Origin: an uncultured Sphingomonadales bacterium
GTDB lineage: Bacteria; Pseudomonadota; Alphaproteobacteria; Sphingomonadales; Sphingomonadaceae
Length of the DNA: 7,834 bases
Reading direction: 5' to 3'
NCBI GenBank assembly: GCA_903893935.1
Contig: CAITOD010000408.1
Span: forward strand, 1-7,834
This document shows, in pieces, positions 6,610 through 7,834 of the stretch; the stretch's first letter is position 1, and every line of letters starts with the position of its first letter. The notes under the pieces are model-generated. The model was not told the origin of the DNA. It searched no databases and worked only from the letters and a program-made list of their open reading frames with translations. The translations under genes were made by a program, and so were the position numbers.

Positions 6610-7799
6610 CGCGCGGGCTCTCCGTCGCATGCGGCGGTCGCGGCGGTCGCCGAGGCAGAGCGCAAGGGGGCGCCCGCCATGCGGATCACGTCCATGATCG
6701 GCGCGGCGCCGAATGATTCGACCAGATCGGCGAGATCGCTCACCGCATTGGGCATGCCGCAGTTCCACGCCGCATGCGCCGCATTGGCGAGCGCTTCGGG
6801 ATTGAGCGCGATCGCCTGGACCTGCTTGGCCAGTTCCTTGGGCGTAAAGCCCGACTGGCGGATCGCGCGCGCACCGCCCGACTGGACCATTTCGCGCGCG
6901 TTGGCGGTCTGATGGTCGTCGGTCGCGATCGGCAGCGGGATCAGGATCGCCGGGCGGCCGACCACGGTCAGCTCGGCAATCGTCGAAGCGCCGGCGCGAC
7001 CGCTGAACAGATGCGTTTCGGCAAGCCGCGCGGCCATGTCCTCGAAATAAGTGCCCAGCTCGGCCGGTATCTGGTGCGTGGCATAGCGCGCGCGCACCAT
7101 GTCGATATCTTCGGGCCGGCATTGCTGGGTCACTTGCAGCCGGTGGCGCAGCGCGGGCGGCAGCATGGCCAGGCCATCGGGCACCACTTCGGCGAGCACC
7201 GACGCGCCCTGGCTGCCGCCGGTCACCAGCACGCGCAGCAGGCCATCGGCATCGAGCGGCGGAAACGGTTCCTTGCGCAAAGCCAGCACCTCGGCGCGCA
7301 CCGGGTTGCCGACCCGATGCACTTTGCCCGCCCAGCGCGGGTTGAGCCGGTCAACCGCACTATACGCGGTGGCGATCGCATCGACGCGCCGCGCCAGCAG
7401 ACGGTTGACGCGCCCCAGCACCGCGTTCTGTTCGTGGATCACGGTCGGGATTTTTGCCGATTGCGCGGCGAGCAGCGCCGGCAGCGCGGGATAGCCGCCA
7501 AACCCGACCACGCACGATGGTGCAAAGCTGTCGAACAGCCGCAGCGCCATGGCCCGGCCCTGCCAGATCGCGCCGAGCGCGCGCGCGAGCGTCAGCGGGT
7601 TTTTGCCCAGCCTTCCGGCGGGCAGCACATGCGCGGGCAGAAAATCGGGTTTGCCGGGAATGCGCGTGCCGCGCACGTCGGTTACCAGCGCGACATGGTG
7701 CCCGCGCCGGTCAAGCTCGATCGCCAGCGCAAACGCCGGAATCAGATGGCCGCCGGTGCCCCCGGCGGCAAGCACATAATGGCGCGAGGCGTGACTCAT
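6606..7799 (-). CDS. murG: UDP-GlcNAc: undecaprenyl-PP-MurNAc-pentapeptide GlcNAc transferase MurG
   Basis: GT-B family glycosyltransferase at the inner face of the cytoplasmic membrane; transfers GlcNAc to lipid I to form lipid II. 397 residues against about 355 in E. coli. The N-terminal domain has [17 protein letters not shown] (10-26), [13 protein letters not shown] (97-109) and [14 protein letters not shown] (122-135). The C-terminal donor-binding domain has VTGGSQGA (192-199), [12 protein letters not shown] (266-277) and [14 protein letters not shown] (288-301). The extra length is a C-terminal tail of about 30 residues, ending in an Ala/Ser/Thr-rich stretch. The ATG at 7799 is chosen because its GGTGGH loop falls at residues 13-18 as usual, AAAGGAA (7817-7811) lies 11 bases upstream, and it overlaps the preceding stop as ATGA. 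The 3' end overlaps murC as ATGA. Confidence 0.98.
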   Translation of the reverse strand: MSHASRHYVLAAGGTGGHLIPAFALAIELDRRGHHVALVTDVRGTRIPGKPDFLPAHVLPAGRLGKNPLTLARALGAIWQGRAMALRLFDSFAPSCVVGFGGYPALPALLAAQSAKIPTVIHEQNAVLGRVNRLLARRVDAIATAYSAVDRLNPRWAGKVHRVGNPVRAEVLALRKEPFPPLDADGLLRVLVTGGSQGASVLAEVVPDGLAMLPPALRHRLQVTQQCRPEDIDMVRARYATHQIPAELGTYFEDMAARLAETHLFSGRAGASTIAELTVVGRPAILIPLPIATDDHQTANAREMVQSGGARAIRQSGFTPKELAKQVQAIALNPEALANAAHAAWNCGMPNAVSDLADLVESFGAAPIMDVIRMAGAPLRSASATAATAACDGEPAR

Positions 7800-7834
7800 G
7801 GCGCAAGGCGTTCCTTTGCTCCGAACGGTTCGCG
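7796..7834 (-). CDS. ftsW: Last 12 codons of the preceding gene, probably ftsW
   Basis: The frame entering the window at 7834 reads [12 protein letters not shown] and stops at TGA 7798-7796, overlapping the murG ATG as ATGA. This repeats the overlap used at murG/murC and murC/murB. In alphaproteobacterial dcw clusters the gene before murG is usually ftsW, the SEDS-family septal glycan polymerase, whose cytoplasmic tail is short and basic like this one. Too little sequence is present to identify the protein by itself; the name rests on position. Confidence 0.6.
   Translation of the reverse strand, partial: REPFGAKERLAP

Noticed and set aside
880..6912. Long open frames on the plus strand (for example 880-2655, 3207-4679, 4289-5419, 5185-6912)
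   Set aside because: They lie wholly opposite confidently identified murC, murB, ddl, ftsQ and ftsA. Their translations are His/Arg/Ala/Asp-rich with no recognisable motif, as expected for antisense shadows in GC-rich DNA.
6610..7122. Upstream extension of the murC frame
   Set aside because: It lies inside murG and has no Mur ligase similarity. The [13 protein letters not shown] start of the Rossmann domain sits 11 residues after the ATG at 6609.
1..7834. A previously undescribed gene system
   Set aside because: Every coding region is a standard dcw gene in the expected order with no insertion between genes. There is no room for an unknown gene except the 206-base gap, which shows regulatory motifs and no convincing small gene.

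Overview
The window is one end of a dcw (division and cell wall) gene cluster, read entirely from the minus strand. In transcription order, from high to low coordinates, it holds the last codons of a probable ftsW, then murG, murC, murB, ddl, ftsQ, ftsA and the first 271 codons of ftsZ. High G+C, this gene order, FtsZ/Ddl/MurC sequences of alphaproteobacterial type, and a FtsA with the MAIPRITKVF...GYRASAGIRRGYV style N-terminus suggest an alphaproteobacterium, most likely a sphingomonad (Sphingomonadales). The assignment comes from recognising the proteins, not from a search.

Layout. From 7834 down to 1021 the DNA is solid coding sequence. ftsW/murG, murG/murC and murC/murB are joined by ATGA overlaps, murB/ddl by a GTGA overlap, ddl/ftsQ by a 1-base gap and ftsQ/ftsA by a 4-base gap. 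This points to one translationally coupled transcript. The only gap of any size is the 206 bases between ftsA and ftsZ (815-1020). In transcription order it holds a hairpin abutting the ftsA stop, a DnaA-box match, a palindrome made of two GANTC (CcrM) sites, a weak candidate promoter, a small leader hairpin and a good Shine-Dalgarno for ftsZ.

How the genes work together. MurB (with MurA, not here) makes UDP-MurNAc, MurC adds the first L-Ala, Ddl supplies D-Ala-D-Ala, and MurG converts lipid I to lipid II on the inner membrane face. FtsW is the septal glycan polymerase. FtsQ belongs to the periplasmic FtsQLB regulator, and FtsA tethers the FtsZ ring to the membrane.

I see no mobile element, CRISPR array, RNA gene, toxin, defence gene or undescribed gene system. 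The interesting material is the dense set of possible cell-cycle control sites upstream of ftsZ, the degenerate phosphate-2 loop in FtsA, and a low-complexity repeated tail on FtsQ.
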